From Acanthochlamys bracteata (Eukaryota > Streptophyta > Magnoliopsida > Pandanales > Velloziaceae): DNA of 64,000 nucleotides. The notes below the pieces were generated by a model. It saw only the letters and a program-made list of their open reading frames with translations, did no database searches and had not been told where the DNA came from. The DNA is taken from assembly GCA_019914995.1 (NCBI GenBank), contig CM034139.1:749001-813000 (forward strand), given 5' to 3'. Shown piece after piece: positions 10,166 to 22,000 of the stretch (positions within the stretch are counted from its first letter, which is position 1; each line of letters begins with the position of its first letter). A program made the position numbers and the translations under genes.

Positions 10166-10670
10166 GCACTTTTTTTAATTTATTCATCATTTCATATTTC
10201 TACCTATAAACCCATCCTATCTTCATTCAACTTTCATATAACAAACTTTCATTTCTCAATTCTCATTTTTATCTCAAATCTCAAAAACTCAAACTCATAC
10301 AATTTATAAAAAACTTTTTTTCTTACTTTATTTCTTAAATTCATAGTTCTCCAATTCTCAAAAATTTGTAGTTGTTCAAATGGATCCAAATATTCATGCC
10401 ATTAATCTTCATATGGATGACTATGACATGGACGATCAAAATTTGGAGTAAATAAATATTGTCTGTATGGAATAAAGAGATGAAGTTCTTCCAATATGAA
10501 GAAGAAGTTTCCATTAAAGATGCAATGGAAATTCTCCAATTCTTGTCGGAAATAGTTCGGCTTCAATATCGACATCGACAATAAGAAAATGTTCAAAAGT
10601 CACAACTTCTAAACCCTGAAAATATTTCATCGCCAAATATACAATGCAAAGTGATGGTACTAAATAAAAA

Positions 10671-10900
10671 ATGGCGAATTGTAAGTTTTGCAAAAAACTT
10701 GTAACTACTAATCATAATACAGGAACCCAACATTTAATAGCACATGGTAAAACATGTGCTTCCAAAAAAAATCGGAAGGGAACCTTAATAAACTTAACAA
10801 TTCAATACGGATGGTTCGGTAAGTATTTGGGTCTTATGATTCTAATGTAGCCAGGGAATCTCTTACTCGTATGATTTGTGCTATGAATTTATCTATTAAT
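10671..10900 (+). pseudogene. hAT transposase, BED-type zinc finger region
   Basis: From the ATG at 10671, translation gives MANCKFCKKLVTT and then HLIAHGKTC, with C-x2-C and H-x4-H/C spacing typical of the BED finger in plant hAT transposases, which binds DNA. A DSNVARESLTRMIC-like motif follows at about 10837-10880 and is typical of the region after the finger. A stop codon near 10435 and frame breaks separate it from any N-terminal start, so it is not functional. Confidence 0.6.
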
Positions 10901-11079
10901 TTAGTGAATCATCTTTATGAAGAGCATATTAAAAGAGCATATTATCCACAATTTCAATAAGTTAGTAGAATAACTACTTGAAGCGATATTATTACTTATT
11001 ACAACAAAACACGCACAATGCGTTAACATCTAATATTTGTAGCGGTAGAATTAAACAATATTATTGAAGTGTTGCACAT

Positions 11080-11836
11080 TATTTAGATTTAAAATGGATT
11101 ATGTAAAAAAGAATTATTGGTTTAAACTTATTGATTCCACACATGATGCTAAAAATATTTCTAATCGCAATATAAATATAGTTAAAGAATAAGGCATAAG
11201 CAGCTGCATTGTCTCCATTACATTAGATAATGCTTCAGCAAATACTAAAGTAATTCAATTTTTTGAGATAGAGCTAAGCTCATACATAGGAGAAATTTTA
11301 CTATATCAACATTGTGCTTGTCATATTATCAACTTATTTGTACAATCAGGTATGAGGCTGGTAAGTGAATAGATTAATGACATTTGTGTTGCTATTTTTT
11401 GGATTACTAATTGAAACCAACATTTATCTGAATTTAAAAAATATTGCATAGCAGAATATCTAAAGCCTCGAAAGTTTAATCTTAATATGCCAGTAAGATA
11501 AAATTCTACTTATTTAATGTTAAAAAGTACTTTAGATTATAAAAATGTGCTTATGATTTTTTATAACATAAGAATGGGTAACAACATATTTACTGAAACT
11601 TATTAGATTATTGCTTAAAAACTTGCACAATTTTTAGAAACTTTTCATAATACTACTGTTTTATTATCTGGTGTTTGCTATCCTACGTTTTTATTAGTTT
11701 TACATTCAATTCTTAATATAGATACTATGTTGCATTCACATGTAATAAATCAATTACTTGAACATATAGTTACAATAATAAACAAATTAAAAAAAGTATT
11801 GGTATAATATTTTTCGTTTATATTGTTTTGTCTTTA
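11080..11836 (+). pseudogene. hAT transposase, catalytic-domain fragments
   Basis: Readable pieces include SITLDNASANTKVI (the TLDNAS/AN motif at the second catalytic aspartate) and CACHIINLFVQSG (the C-H-x-x-N-L motif). These two in this order are diagnostic of plant hAT transposases. Stops interrupt the frame many times. The CACTA element then cuts the gene at 11839, and the gene resumes at about 21283. Confidence 0.65.
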
Positions 11837-11864
11837 TGTCACTACTATGAAAAAGACCTTTATC

Positions 11865-12180
11865 GACTGAATATTATCGACCGATACATTTCAGTGAATA
11901 ATTTTGTAAACTACTGACTGAAGAAAACGCAGTCGGTAACTCATATGAACTTACCGACTGACACATAATTCAGTCAGTATTTTAAGATAATTACCGACTA
12001 ATATTTTTGTAGTCGGATAATTACGCTAATAATTACCGACTGAGCAATCCTATAGTTGGTATTTGTGCTAATTTGCCGACTGAATAGTTAATCCATCAGT
12101 AACTTTGCTAACCTGCCAACCAAATTAGTAGTCACTCGATACTTTTGCTGATTGAATGTGTTATTAGTCGGCAATTTGTC
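11865..12180 (+). repeat. Left subterminal repeats of the CACTA element
   Basis: About a dozen degenerate copies of ACCGACTGA or its complement TCAGTCGGT are spaced roughly 15-35 bases apart. In this superfamily the transposon-encoded DNA-binding protein recognises such subterminal repeats to bring the ends together. Confidence 0.85.
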
Positions 12181-13325
12181 TAATGAGCCCGATCGAATCA
12201 GAATTCACTCATTTCCTTGGGCGCAACTTATTCTAGGTTTTTTGCCGGAGCGGTGATCTACGTGAGAAATTCTGCTGAATCTCGCCGGATTTGCTTCCGT
12301 CCGATGCCATGAGAAGAAATTTCGTCGAAAATTCGGTTTTCGAAAGCTCCCGTTCTTCCGTCCACCCGTTGTGCAGTTGTTTTCAGCCTCGCCGGCCGGA
12401 GTTATTCACCATATTGGTAAAATTTCAGTCTTTGATAATGGCTTCACCATATTGTTTAATTCGTTAAGTTTCAATCATTGTTCTATATATGTTGATTCCA
12501 ATCTTTTGTGAATGGCTACCTTTATTGTTTAACTCAATTTTTTCTAATATGTTTTTCTTTTTGTTTATTGTATTAGTTGATTGATGAACGCTGTTCTTAT
12601 TGAATTGGTCTGGTTGCTACTGTCCAGCCACGAAATACATAGAACCGATCCTAATTTTCATTTTGCATGTTTTGTTTTGAAATGAAAACTGGAGTTGATG
12701 AGCATTCATGTTAGACGAGTTCTGATCATTAAGTTAAATAATTAATTTGCAGAGTAGACACTAGTAAGCATTTGGTTTAGGCAAGAATGGAATGAGATGA
12801 ATGATTGCTAGCTGTAGATTACCTAGCTTTGCAGCAACCTTCATATAATCTTCACATGTGCAGAACAAAAGAATACTAAAACTACACTAGTAGTTTTAGT
12901 GCACAGTAGCACTAGTAGTGTGGAGATGATGAAGATACCACTACTTCATCCCAACCCATTACTCTATTTGTTTCTCTGACTTGAAAACAGCGTACAAATT
13001 AAGAGTGATGAAACTAATGCAAAGATGATTATGATGAGAATTTAATTCGTTAGCTTGATATTGATGAACAGTAGTAAGCTATAATAATGTAAGATGGAGC
13101 ATACGTGCTGCATGCTGTTGCTTCTATATATGATGATGTTCATCATTAATTATTACACATATGAAACAAATATTATATATATGTGAAGTTTCAGCTTTCT
13201 CCTTGATAGGATATTCGTGAACAGTGACTATCGATCATTCATTACGTTCGATCGACTTCCATGAATAGCACCAACTTTTTCAAATTCCTAGTTAGCTAGT
13301 AATATATATATATATATATATATAT
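12181..13325 (+). other. Non-coding left interior of the CACTA element
   Basis: The first 230 bases are GC-rich (CGCCGGATTTGC, TCGCCGGCCGGAG) and look like a leader exon or promoter of the element. The rest is AT-rich with no open frame. A short perfect hairpin, CTAAAACTAC-ACTA-GTAGTTTTAG, lies at about 12876-12899. A (TA)n tract runs from about 13302 to 13325. Confidence 0.4.
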
Positions 13326-13358
13326 GGTGTGGGATACGGGCACTTTTCTAAAACTATA

Positions 13359-14884
13359 TGCGTTTTCCTGCCATATCAATCTCTAAGACCACATGTACAT
13401 AAAATTCGATTTTATATCATCGAAGAATGCCATATGCACACAGGATCAAAGTAATTATACCATATATATATATATATATATGTGAGAGATATGTGCACTT
13501 CTTTTTTTCGTGCACTTCAGTGATCTCCCCTACGTGTGAGGTGAAGATAACATCCCGAGCGATTAACATCTTTTATTTATTTCTTGCAACGCTCTCGAAT
13601 TGTAGATTTTTTGTTCGTCCGAAATTTTGTATTTTGGCCGACATCTCACTCCATTGGCACGTACGGTAACTGACATCTTACGTATTCTCTCTCCTCTTGG
13701 TTTTGTTAATTTTCATTACTATTAATTAATTTGGCTTACATTAATCAAATTCATTTATTAATTAGCTTGTTTCCTTATTAACTAAACTTCATTCTTTTCT
13801 TTTGCAGATGAGAAGTATTTTATTTTTTTCTCGTGTTCTCGACAGCCACGCCGTAAGTGGCCGACGGCGATCTCACCTGTAAATAGCTCATGACTATCTC
13901 TCGGGCACGATCTCTCCTCTGTGCTCTCTGCAGTCACTGACGGCGATCTCTCACGACGTCTCTTTTGTGTCTGCTTGACAGCCAGTCATGGCCGACAGTG
14001 ATCTCTTCTAGTAGAGCTCACGACGATCTCTCCTGTCTGTTCATGTCAGCCACTCACGGCGATCTTTCACGACTTGTCTCTCCCGAGTGCTCTCGTCAGC
14101 TAGTCATGATCGGCGATCTTTATCTGCGGCAGCTAGCCAGTCATGGCTGTCGGCGGTATTTGTCGGCAGCAGCTCAGCCACTCATTACTGACGGTGATTG
14201 ATCACGCGATCTTTGCCGGCTGCCACTCATGGCCGATTCAAAATTTTTGACGCAGTTTTATTTTTTTTTCAGTTTTGAATTCATTGATTTGAGTTAGTGA
14301 TTTGTTTTGCTCAGCCACTCATGACCGACGGTGATCGATCATGCGATCTCTGCGGCGGCCATTCATGGCCGATTCAAAATTTTTGACGCAGTTTTATTGT
14401 TTTTTTGTTTTATTTTTTTTTTCAGTTTTGAATTCATTGATTTGAGTTAGTGATTTGTTTTGATTTGTCTTTTTTTCTTAGTTTTGAATTCTATGAATCT
14501 TTTTTCTTATGTTTTTTTTTGTATTGGTTTTTTCTTGGTGTATTAAATTCTTTGATGTATTAATAATTTTCACAGTGTATTATATTTTTTTATGTATTGG
14601 TTTTCTATGGTGTATTCAGGTTTTTGGTGTATCGATTATGGTATTGAAATTCTTCTGATGAATGCTGGATGTCGTTTGAATAATGCTGGATGTTGAGGCA
14701 ATGATGAGGGAAAAAAATTAGAAGATGTAGGATCTGTTAGACTCAGCAGTTGTTCTTTTTTTCTAACTCCACACTGCCTCTCAAAGTGCACAGCAAGACA
14801 GTAAGGATGGCTATATCTCTGTATGTGGCAACCACTGCAGTTGTAATTAGAGAAGGCATATAATGAAGGAGAGAGCAACTGAAA
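13359..14884 (+). repeat. Left arm of the foldback-like element
   Basis: The arm contains degenerate tandem units near 13840-14360 built on AGCCACTCATGGCCGAC and GGCGATCT. A local direct duplication of about 135 bp (14233 onwards, repeated from about 14369) is absent from the right arm. A run of GTGTATT-plus-T-tract repeats follows at 14520-14645. Open frames in the arm are by-products of this repetition; I do not call them genes. Confidence 0.65.
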
Positions 14885-17600
14885 TAACAAGCTTCAATTT
14901 TGTTACAGGCGGCCGGAATCGATGAAATAACGTCCGGCGGCGAACTCATGCGAATCAAGCGTCGGAACTGAAAATCAATACAAATAAATGATGGAAAAGA
15001 TTTATCAAGTTGAGGGGAACGTTTATAAGTACTTACCTTCACTAGATCGGCGCTGAAATAGCCGAACAATTTTTAAAAATTTATCCCGCATGGAGTAGCT
15101 TGTCGAAAACTATAAGGACTACCGGAAATGAGGAGGAGGATGGCTTGAGAGGATGAAATGAATATCACCAAAAAAGGGTTGACTTCACGCCGGAGAGGAG
15201 CTGGATGGAGGGGGCTGATGGGTTCGGGTAGAGTAGAGGTGAGGAGGAAGAAGAAGGAGAAAAATTACAAAGAAGGGACATTGCATATAAGGGCCACTAT
15301 TTTCAACAATAGCTTTCTTCATCCCTTAAAATTATAGATATTACATTTTGCAGCTTGGAGACTTGGAAAAATCATATCTAAATACGGTGAATTTTTCTTA
15401 TCTACTACTACGTTTGGAATTGGAGCAATAGAATAGTCGGCCATAGCCACAATTATCTTTGGAGAATATTTCTAGTTTGTAGAACTGAATAGAATTTGTT
15501 TTCTAATACTAAATTTTTGTAGCTGCATGCTCTGTAGCAGTGAAGAAGAATGAAGTTTTCTAGAGATAACGAAGAAAGACAGAAGAGAACGAAATTTAAC
15601 AAGAACAAGTATGATAAGCGCGGAAAAAAAATGATTAGTGCGGGAGAAATAGTGTATCGCTTGTATACCTCGAAATATGCTCCCCCGATGATTTAGAAAT
15701 AAAACTCTCATTAACATAATGAGAACTTATTTAAAATAAAATTGATAAAGATATAATTATATGCTTTATAATAATATTTTGGTCATGATTATATATTGAT
15801 TTATTTATTAATGAGCTGAAATTTTCTTACATTTTTTTGGATGTTAGATAATGAAGACAAGTTGAACAAATATAGAAGAGCTAATGAGACTAAAGGCAAA
15901 AAGTTGAAGATTTGGAGCAGCAAAGAAAATATAAATGGTTAAGTCATATTTGCTATCTATTAGGCCCAACATCAAATGCTCAGTGGACTAAAACGATGAG
16001 ACACAAAGTAGATGATGATAACTCCAATGACCTTCTCAATAAATGCTCCCACGTGAGCCAATGAAAGCCCTAATCTCATCCCTCATCCCGACGTGAAGAA
16101 AAGAAAAGGAATTTTTTCTTCCGGGCGGCTGAGACAGAAAAGGGGGGGGGGGGAAGAAACCAGAGAAAGAAAATAGAGGAAGAAATGGAGAGGAAATTAA
16201 AGGCCGAGGAAGGGGACAGAGCTTGACGGCGGACAAAGCAACAACCAACCAGATTTGATTTTCTTTCTTTTTTCCTATTTATCTCAGTGAATTTTATGCT
16301 TGTATTATTTCTATGGGTAGCTAAACATCTTGACTGGAATTTTGGATGAAATCTTAGTGAAATTGTTTGGATTCTTAAACATTATTGTGATTAATAATTG
16401 TTGAATATTTTGTGAGTTGTTAATCTTTGTATTAATTAAAATTTAGATTTTGGATTTAAATGTTTGATCAATATTGAGTTTGAAATTTGAATTATTTGTC
16501 TAATTATGTTTGCGAGGACCAATCGAAATATAATAAAAGAGTTTAGGATTAATAACTGTGATTAGTGTTTTCTGGACTAAAGAGAATATGATTGCATGAT
16601 TTCTGATTTCGTAATTCTTAATGCATCTCTTGTTTAATTCTATACTGGACCAAAATTAGAATAAATAAGAGATAGGTGATTCTAAACTGGACCAAAGTTA
16701 GGATCATAATTGAAATCTGACCTAAGGACTGGACCAAAGTATTAGGTACGAAATTTTCACATTAGTCAATAATAAAACTCACATTTGATTAAGGATTCAA
16801 ACAATAGACACTAGTGGTGGATTCTGAAATTTCAGTTATTTTATCTCCTCTGTTTCTAAAAATTTTATTATTATTATTATTATTAGTATTATTTGATTTT
16901 CATACATATTTGTAGTTTAATTAAAAATCTCCATCCTATTACATATTTTATGAGATTAGTTTTGAGTTAGAGTTAGCATCAGTCCTTGTGGATCGAACCA
17001 GTTATTTGCTATACGGTAGGCGACAACCGTGCACTTGCGGGATAGACTAGCATAGAATCTCTAAATTTTCTTAGTTGATTTTAGCCACACCAAAAATTGA
17101 TAATGACATAGAAAAAAAAAATTAAGGTGGATCAGTTGAAAAACATATTAGAAGTGGAGTAAGAAATAAATCAATTGTATTAATAATTACGAAGTTTACA
17201 TAAAAATAGATTATAGAAAAATTTTATAAGAATAATCGAACGGAGTTTCTTTGACATCTCCGTTGAATTATACATCGATACATTGGTAACTATACATGAT
17301 TGTACGTACACAGTAATTACATGAGCTATCTACTTACAAAAGCTCTCTGTTTACATTTATGGCATTCCTACCTAGTAACTAATCCATCTAGACATTATAC
17401 GTTGAAGATATCTGTCCATCCAGGGATAGTAGAGAACGCAACAATTCAACTTTTGTAATTCATCGATCACTTTTACATATAAAGATGTAATAACAAGTCA
17501 CAACAACAAAACAAAGATGAAAAGAAGAGGGAGGCTCAGATTCGCCTTCACTTGATCATCGAGATTTTGTAGAGCTACCCGTTCTAGGACTGTTCTCATC
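14885..17600. other. Loop between the inverted arms
   Basis: No convincing gene is present. A short GC-richer patch (14905-15250) resembles the edge of a captured exon, but no protein family is recognised. At 16142-16152 there is an 11-base G run. The part from about 16260 to 17080 has features of an LTR retrotransposon end (next entry). Confidence 0.4.
16260..17080 (+). repeat. Possible Ty3/gypsy LTR-end fragment
   Basis: The phrase CTTGTGGATCGAACC followed by CGTGCACTTGCGGG near 16984-17042 resembles the conserved 3' edge of many plant gypsy LTR/leader regions. Upstream, repeated TGGACCAAA phrases (16643-16742) are also seen in such LTRs. No second LTR, primer site or gag-pol was found, so this would be a solo or truncated fragment. 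Confidence 0.3.
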
Positions 17601-18967
17601 ATCAGTTGCTCTCTCCTTCACTACATTGTAGCAGCAGTGGTTGCCATATACAGAGATATGGCTATCCTTACTGCCTTGCAGTGCACTTTGAGATGCAGTG
17701 TAGAGTTAGTAAAAAAAAACAACTGCTAAGTCTAACAGATCCTACATCTTTCAAGTTTTTACCGTCATCACTGCCTCAACATCCAGCGTTGTTCGAATGA
17801 CATCTAGCATTCATTAGAACAACTTCAATACCGTAAGTCAATACACCAAAAACCTCAATACACCATAGAAAACCAATACATAAAAAATCCAATACACCAT
17901 GAAAATTACTAATACATCAAAGAATTCAATACACCAAGGAAAAACCAATACAAAAAAAAAAAAAAAAAACACAAGCAAAAAAATTCATAGAATTCAAAAC
18001 TAAGAAAAAAAGACAAATCAAAACAAATTCAAAACAAATCACTAACTCAAATCAATGAATTCAAAACTAGAAAAAAAAATAAAACTGCGTCAAAAATTTC
18101 GAATCGGCCATGAGTGGCCGCCGGCATAGATCGCGTGATCGATCGCCGTTGGCCATGAGTGGCTGAGTTGCTGCCGACAAATACCGCTGTCAGCCATGAC
18201 TGGCTAGCTGCCATCGATAAAGATCGCCGTTGGCCATGACTAGCTGCCGAGAGCACACGAGATAGATAAGTCGTGAGAGATCGTCGTGAGTGACGACGTG
18301 AGCAGACAGAAGAGATCGCTGTGAGCTGCTGCCAGAAAAGATCGCCGTCGGCCATGACTGGCTACCGAGCGCACACGGAAAAGACGCCGTGAAAGATCGC
18401 CGTCAGTGGTTGCAGAAAGCATAGAGGAGAGATCGCGCCCGAGAGATAGTCATGAGCTATTGCCGGGTGAGATCGCCGTTAGCCACTCACGGCGTGGCTG
18501 CTGAGAGCACGAAAAAAAAATAAAATACTTCTCATCTGCAAAAGAAAAGAATGAAGTTTAGTTAATAAGAAAACAAGTTAATTAAGAAATGAATTTGATT
18601 AACATATGCCAAATTAATTAATAGTAATGAAAATTAACAAAACTAAGAGGAGAGAGAATATGTAAGATGTCCGTTACCAAACGTGCGGATGGAGTGAGAT
18701 GTCGGCTAAAACACAAAATTTCGAACGAAAAAAAAATCTACAAACTGAGCGCGTTGCAAGAGATTAATAAAAGATATTAACCGCTCGGGATGTTATCTTC
18801 ACCTTACACGTAGAGGAGTGCACCGGAGTGCCCGTGTCCCTCTCATATATATATGTATGGTATAATTACTTTGATCCTGTGTGTATATGGCATTCTTTGT
18901 TGATATAAAATCGAATTTTATGTACATGTGGTCTTAGAGATTGATATGGCAGGAAAACGCATGTGGT
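17601..18967 (-). repeat. Right arm of the foldback-like element
   Basis: This is the reverse complement of the left arm and is shorter because it lacks the left arm's internal 135-bp duplication. It includes the mirrored GGCGATCT/CATGGCCGAC unit array at about 18090-18510. Its outer edge contains the GGGACACGGGCACTCC-like string, which is better preserved here than on the left. Confidence 0.65.
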
Positions 18968-20186
18968 GTAGGAAGTTAATTTCGCAAACTGAACTAGCTG
19001 ATGTCTAGCTGCAAAAACTTGTGCAGACTTACTAGAGTAACATAGAGCAGAAAACCCTCAGATTACAGGTGACTAGTTTCAAAGCTATCTATTTCATTGA
19101 TTCATCTATATGTTGGATATGAGTTATTGATCGATATTAAGCAATACAATATGAACTTTAGTAGGAAATGAATATATATGTAGGATGTCCATATTCATAT
19201 AGGGGTGCATACTATTGAAATACCGCTTATGTAATCAACAGTATTAGTAAGTATTGAATGTTCCAGTTATTCTAGTTCCAGCAATGTATTCTTTGAAATT
19301 TAGTACTAGTAATCTTTGAAATTTCCCTATGAAGGTACACTATTTATTTGATGGATATTTCCCTAATAGAAATTCGAAAACGTTGCCAAATACTCTATGT
19401 AAACCTTTTGTTTGCTTGCATTTTGTTTGTACTATCCTACTCATTGTATTTGTTACATCTATTTAAATTGCCGACATCTTGCTTTTATAGGAAATTACAA
19501 TTTGCATGGGAAAGATTGAGCATGTACTTTTAGCATGCCTAGTTTAATATTTGGATACTAGTATGCTTTAAGAATAGTCGGCAAATGCATGTGGTTCTTT
19601 CATTTTAGGTGCTGAAAATTTGAGACTGGATACACAAAATAGATTAACTCATTTAACTGGAATGATAATGTGCAAGGATAGAACTTGAATGATGAACTAT
19701 GAAGGAAAAACCAAAATTTAGGAGAATGAATGAACAAAAGATGTTCTAGAATGAAGTGAAACTCTTGCTGCTGAAAATTTCCATGAAAAAATGGTTATAC
19801 TTTTTCTACGGAAGTGATAGTATTTTCTGAAAGATGTGGACTCTTTTCTAAAAAGTTAAGGTACTTGCTTAGTGTTTTGGATTGTTAATTAGTATAGCTT
19901 AGCATACGATAATACAAGTAAAAGTTTGATGATTGTTGGAAATGCTTAGAGGACATGTTTTGATTTTGAGATTCAATATGAATAAGAAGACAATCGATAC
20001 AAGTGGACTTCTAATGTCATATCATATTATTGCATTACATTCTATATGTAGGAAGATTAAATTTTAATGCAAGATTAACTTCCCGTTATTTCTAGAAAAA
20101 TTTATACGTTTTACGTATATATAATAATTAATTAGTTAGTATATAATTTAAATAGTAGGACTAGCTTTTAGAATTTTTTATCAAGA
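18968..20186 (+). other. CACTA interior between foldback and transposase remnant
   Basis: This is AT-rich DNA with no gene recognised. One 61-codon open frame (19348-19533) has no family resemblance and no supporting context. The stretch probably represents introns or decayed parts of the CACTA transposase gene, whose TAD fragment follows directly. Confidence 0.35.
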
Positions 20187-20483
20187 ATGAATAAGAGTTG
20201 GATGTATAGTCCCAACAAGCTGTCGGAAGAGTATACAAATAGAGTCCGCTCTTTCATGCAATTTGCTAAAGATCATTTACCGAATGTTGATGAGATGCAT
20301 TGTCCATGCCGACACTCTTTGAATAGATATTCAAACACGCTCGAATCAGTATACATGCATTTACTTATGAATGGTTTTATGGCGTCTTACATGATGTGGA
20401 ACCTTCATGGGAAAGTCACTCAACGAGATAATCAGAGTCATGGTGCATCTTTACTGACTAAATCTCCGATGAGACTTGGTTAA
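20187..20483 (+). pseudogene. CACTA transposase-associated domain (TAD) fragment
   Basis: The 98-residue frame begins MNKSWMYSPNKLSEEYTNRV and contains MHCPCRHSLN. This DKSWM...CPC..C-type arrangement is the N-terminal zinc-binding TAD found in plant En/Spm transposases. The second cysteine pair is altered (RHS where the family has a Cys). After the stop at about 20481, readable fragments at 20630-20860 (YDKLLQDVENPLYKGC) match the next region of TNP2, after which the CACTA subterminal repeats begin. The catalytic part is deleted. Confidence 0.7.
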
Positions 20484-20889
20484 GATGAAGACTATGACAA
20501 AATATTTGAAATTTTGGAAGATATACTTAGGGGTGGTGTTGTGGATTTAGAGATCCCTCAAGTAGCTGTGGAGGGTGAAACTCCTCAACCACTACGTGGT
20601 GAAGGGTCAAAGTCATATGCAACATATGATATTGATTGATATGATAAATTGCTCCAAGATGTCGAGAATCCGTTATACAAGGGATGTACAATCTCAAAAT
20701 ATCTTTCCTCGTAAAACTAATTCATGTTAAGGTGCTTAATCTTTGGAGCATCAAAGGCTTTAATATGCTGTTTGATCTTTTGAATGATGCTTTTCCGAAA
20801 GGCATTTACTTCCTTCGTCCTACTATCAATACCGAAAGGTTCTGAAGGATTTAGGCTTGGGATGGGAAATGCCGACAGCAAAATCAGTT

Positions 20890-21260
20890 GACAATTATCG
20901 ACTGAAGCCCTAGTCGGTAACTAGCGATCGATAAATTAGTCGGTAATTACTGACTGGAAACTTAGTCGGTAACTACCGACTACAACTGCAGTCGGCATTT
21001 ACCAACTGTATAAGCGATCGGTAATTTCGGACTAGCATATCGTCGGTATATTTTTCAACTGACATTTTAGTCGGTATTTGCCGTCTGACTTATTTAGTCG
21101 GTAATTTACTTTGCAATGCCGACTAAATTATTTGTTCAGTCAGTAAATGGTTTACCGACTTCGATTTGCCGACGTTTTGCCGACTTGATTTTATTCGATC
21201 GGTAATAGACTTTGCCAACTGAAGTTAGTAGTTTACCGACTGATTTTGTCAATCGCTGAA
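20890..21260 (+). repeat. Right subterminal repeats of the CACTA element
   Basis: A dense array of CCGACT / AGTCGGTAA units in both orientations mirrors the left subterminal zone. Spacing is about 15-30 bases. The array ends 20 bases before the TAGTAGTG terminus. Confidence 0.85.
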
Positions 21261-21282
21261 GCTGTTTATTGTAGTAGTGTGT

Positions 21283-22000
21283 TAGATCCTATATTAAATT
21301 TGTATATTTTTTTAATACTCTTACATATATTGGTATGTATTTGGATATTTTTGATATTAAGTTACAAATAACTAACGCTTGTAACAAGCTGTACGAAGTT
21401 TATGATCTTTATGAAGTTCGTGGTAATTTGCGAAATCAATAACAACAAGCAACAACGGGACAAACTCATCAAAGTAAGAAGAAAAAAATGATGAAGTTCA
21501 ACACCATCTTCAACTTTAAGCAGCATGCAATCTTCTTCGGATTTGAACAAATATTTTTTAGGAGATACCGTCGTTGTAGAAGACGATAAAAACTCAAAAA
21601 ATTTTAATATTTTGAATTGGTGAAAGACACATTCAACAAGATATCAAGTATTATCTCAATTAGCACGTGATATTTTAACTATTTCTATCTCAACGGTGTC
21701 TTTAGAATCAACATTTAGTATAGCCGGAAGGATAATTGAAAAACGGACAACATAAATACTAGTGAGATGGTTGAAGTGCTAACTTGTCTGAAAAACTAGA
21801 AACTTGCAGTCAAATAAATGCATCATACAACTCACAATGAAGACCTTACTGAATAATTTTCATAATTATTTTTAAATAAAAATTATTTCAAGTACAAGTA
21901 AAAATGTAATAATTATATACATATTACAAATTTGTATAAATTTTTTATATTTTGGTAATAATTTTTGAATTTTAATTTAAAAAATAAATAAATAAAAGGT
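21283..22000 (+). pseudogene. hAT transposase, C-terminal dimerisation region
   Basis: This continues the hAT gene after the CACTA insertion. Translation around 21660-21800 gives ARDILTISISTVSLESTFSI, then RIIEKR and SEMVEVLTCLKN. These correspond to the family's A-x-DIL-x-IP-x-STVASE-x-FS and R-x-SL-x-P-x-x-VEALIC motifs. The region mediates dimerisation. A frameshift or base loss lies between the two motifs. Confidence 0.7.

Larger units (their letters stand above)
13359..18967. mobile_element. Large foldback-like element with 1.4-1.5-kb inverted arms
   Basis: The left arm (13359-14884) and right arm (17601-18967) are reverse complements of each other with modest divergence. Examples are ATGCGTTTTCCTGCCATATC at the outer edge and GAAGGAGAGAGCAACTGA at the inner edge of each arm. 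The loop is 14885-17600. At the outer side, strings resembling terminal repeats occur: GTGGGATACGGGCACTT at about 13328 and GGGACACGGGCACTCC (minus strand, about 18825). This suggests a long-TIR element (foldback or Mutator-like). No transposase is recognised. It lies wholly inside the CACTA element. Confidence 0.6.
11840..21279 (+). mobile_element. CACTA (En/Spm-type) transposon, 9.4 kb, nested in hAT
   Basis: The left terminus is CACTACTATGAAAAAG. The right terminus on the opposite strand is CACTACTACAATAAAC. The 3-bp target duplication TGT is perfect (11837-11839 and 21280-21282). Both subterminal zones are packed with a CCGACTGA/CAGTCGGTAA motif in both orientations (about 11865-12180 and 20890-21260), the usual transposase-binding layout of this superfamily. 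The only recognised coding remnants are a transposase-associated domain at 20187-20483 and a short piece just after it. The catalytic TNP2 part is missing, so the element was non-autonomous or has decayed. A 5.6-kb foldback sequence occupies its middle. Confidence 0.9.

Noticed and set aside
11865..12180. CRISPR-like look of the regularly spaced CCGACTGA units
   Set aside because: The motif is short, occurs in both orientations and varies in spacing; it lies just inside a CACTA terminus and is mirrored at the other end, so it is a subterminal repeat.
13965..14201. 78-codon frame, echoed at 18047-18422 on the other strand
   Set aside because: Both are read-outs of the GGCGATCT/CATGGCCGAC array in the foldback arms; composition follows the repeat.
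16036..16248. Pro/Ser/Phe-rich 70-codon minus frame
   Set aside because: It spans an 11-base G run and purine-rich DNA; low complexity, no family match.
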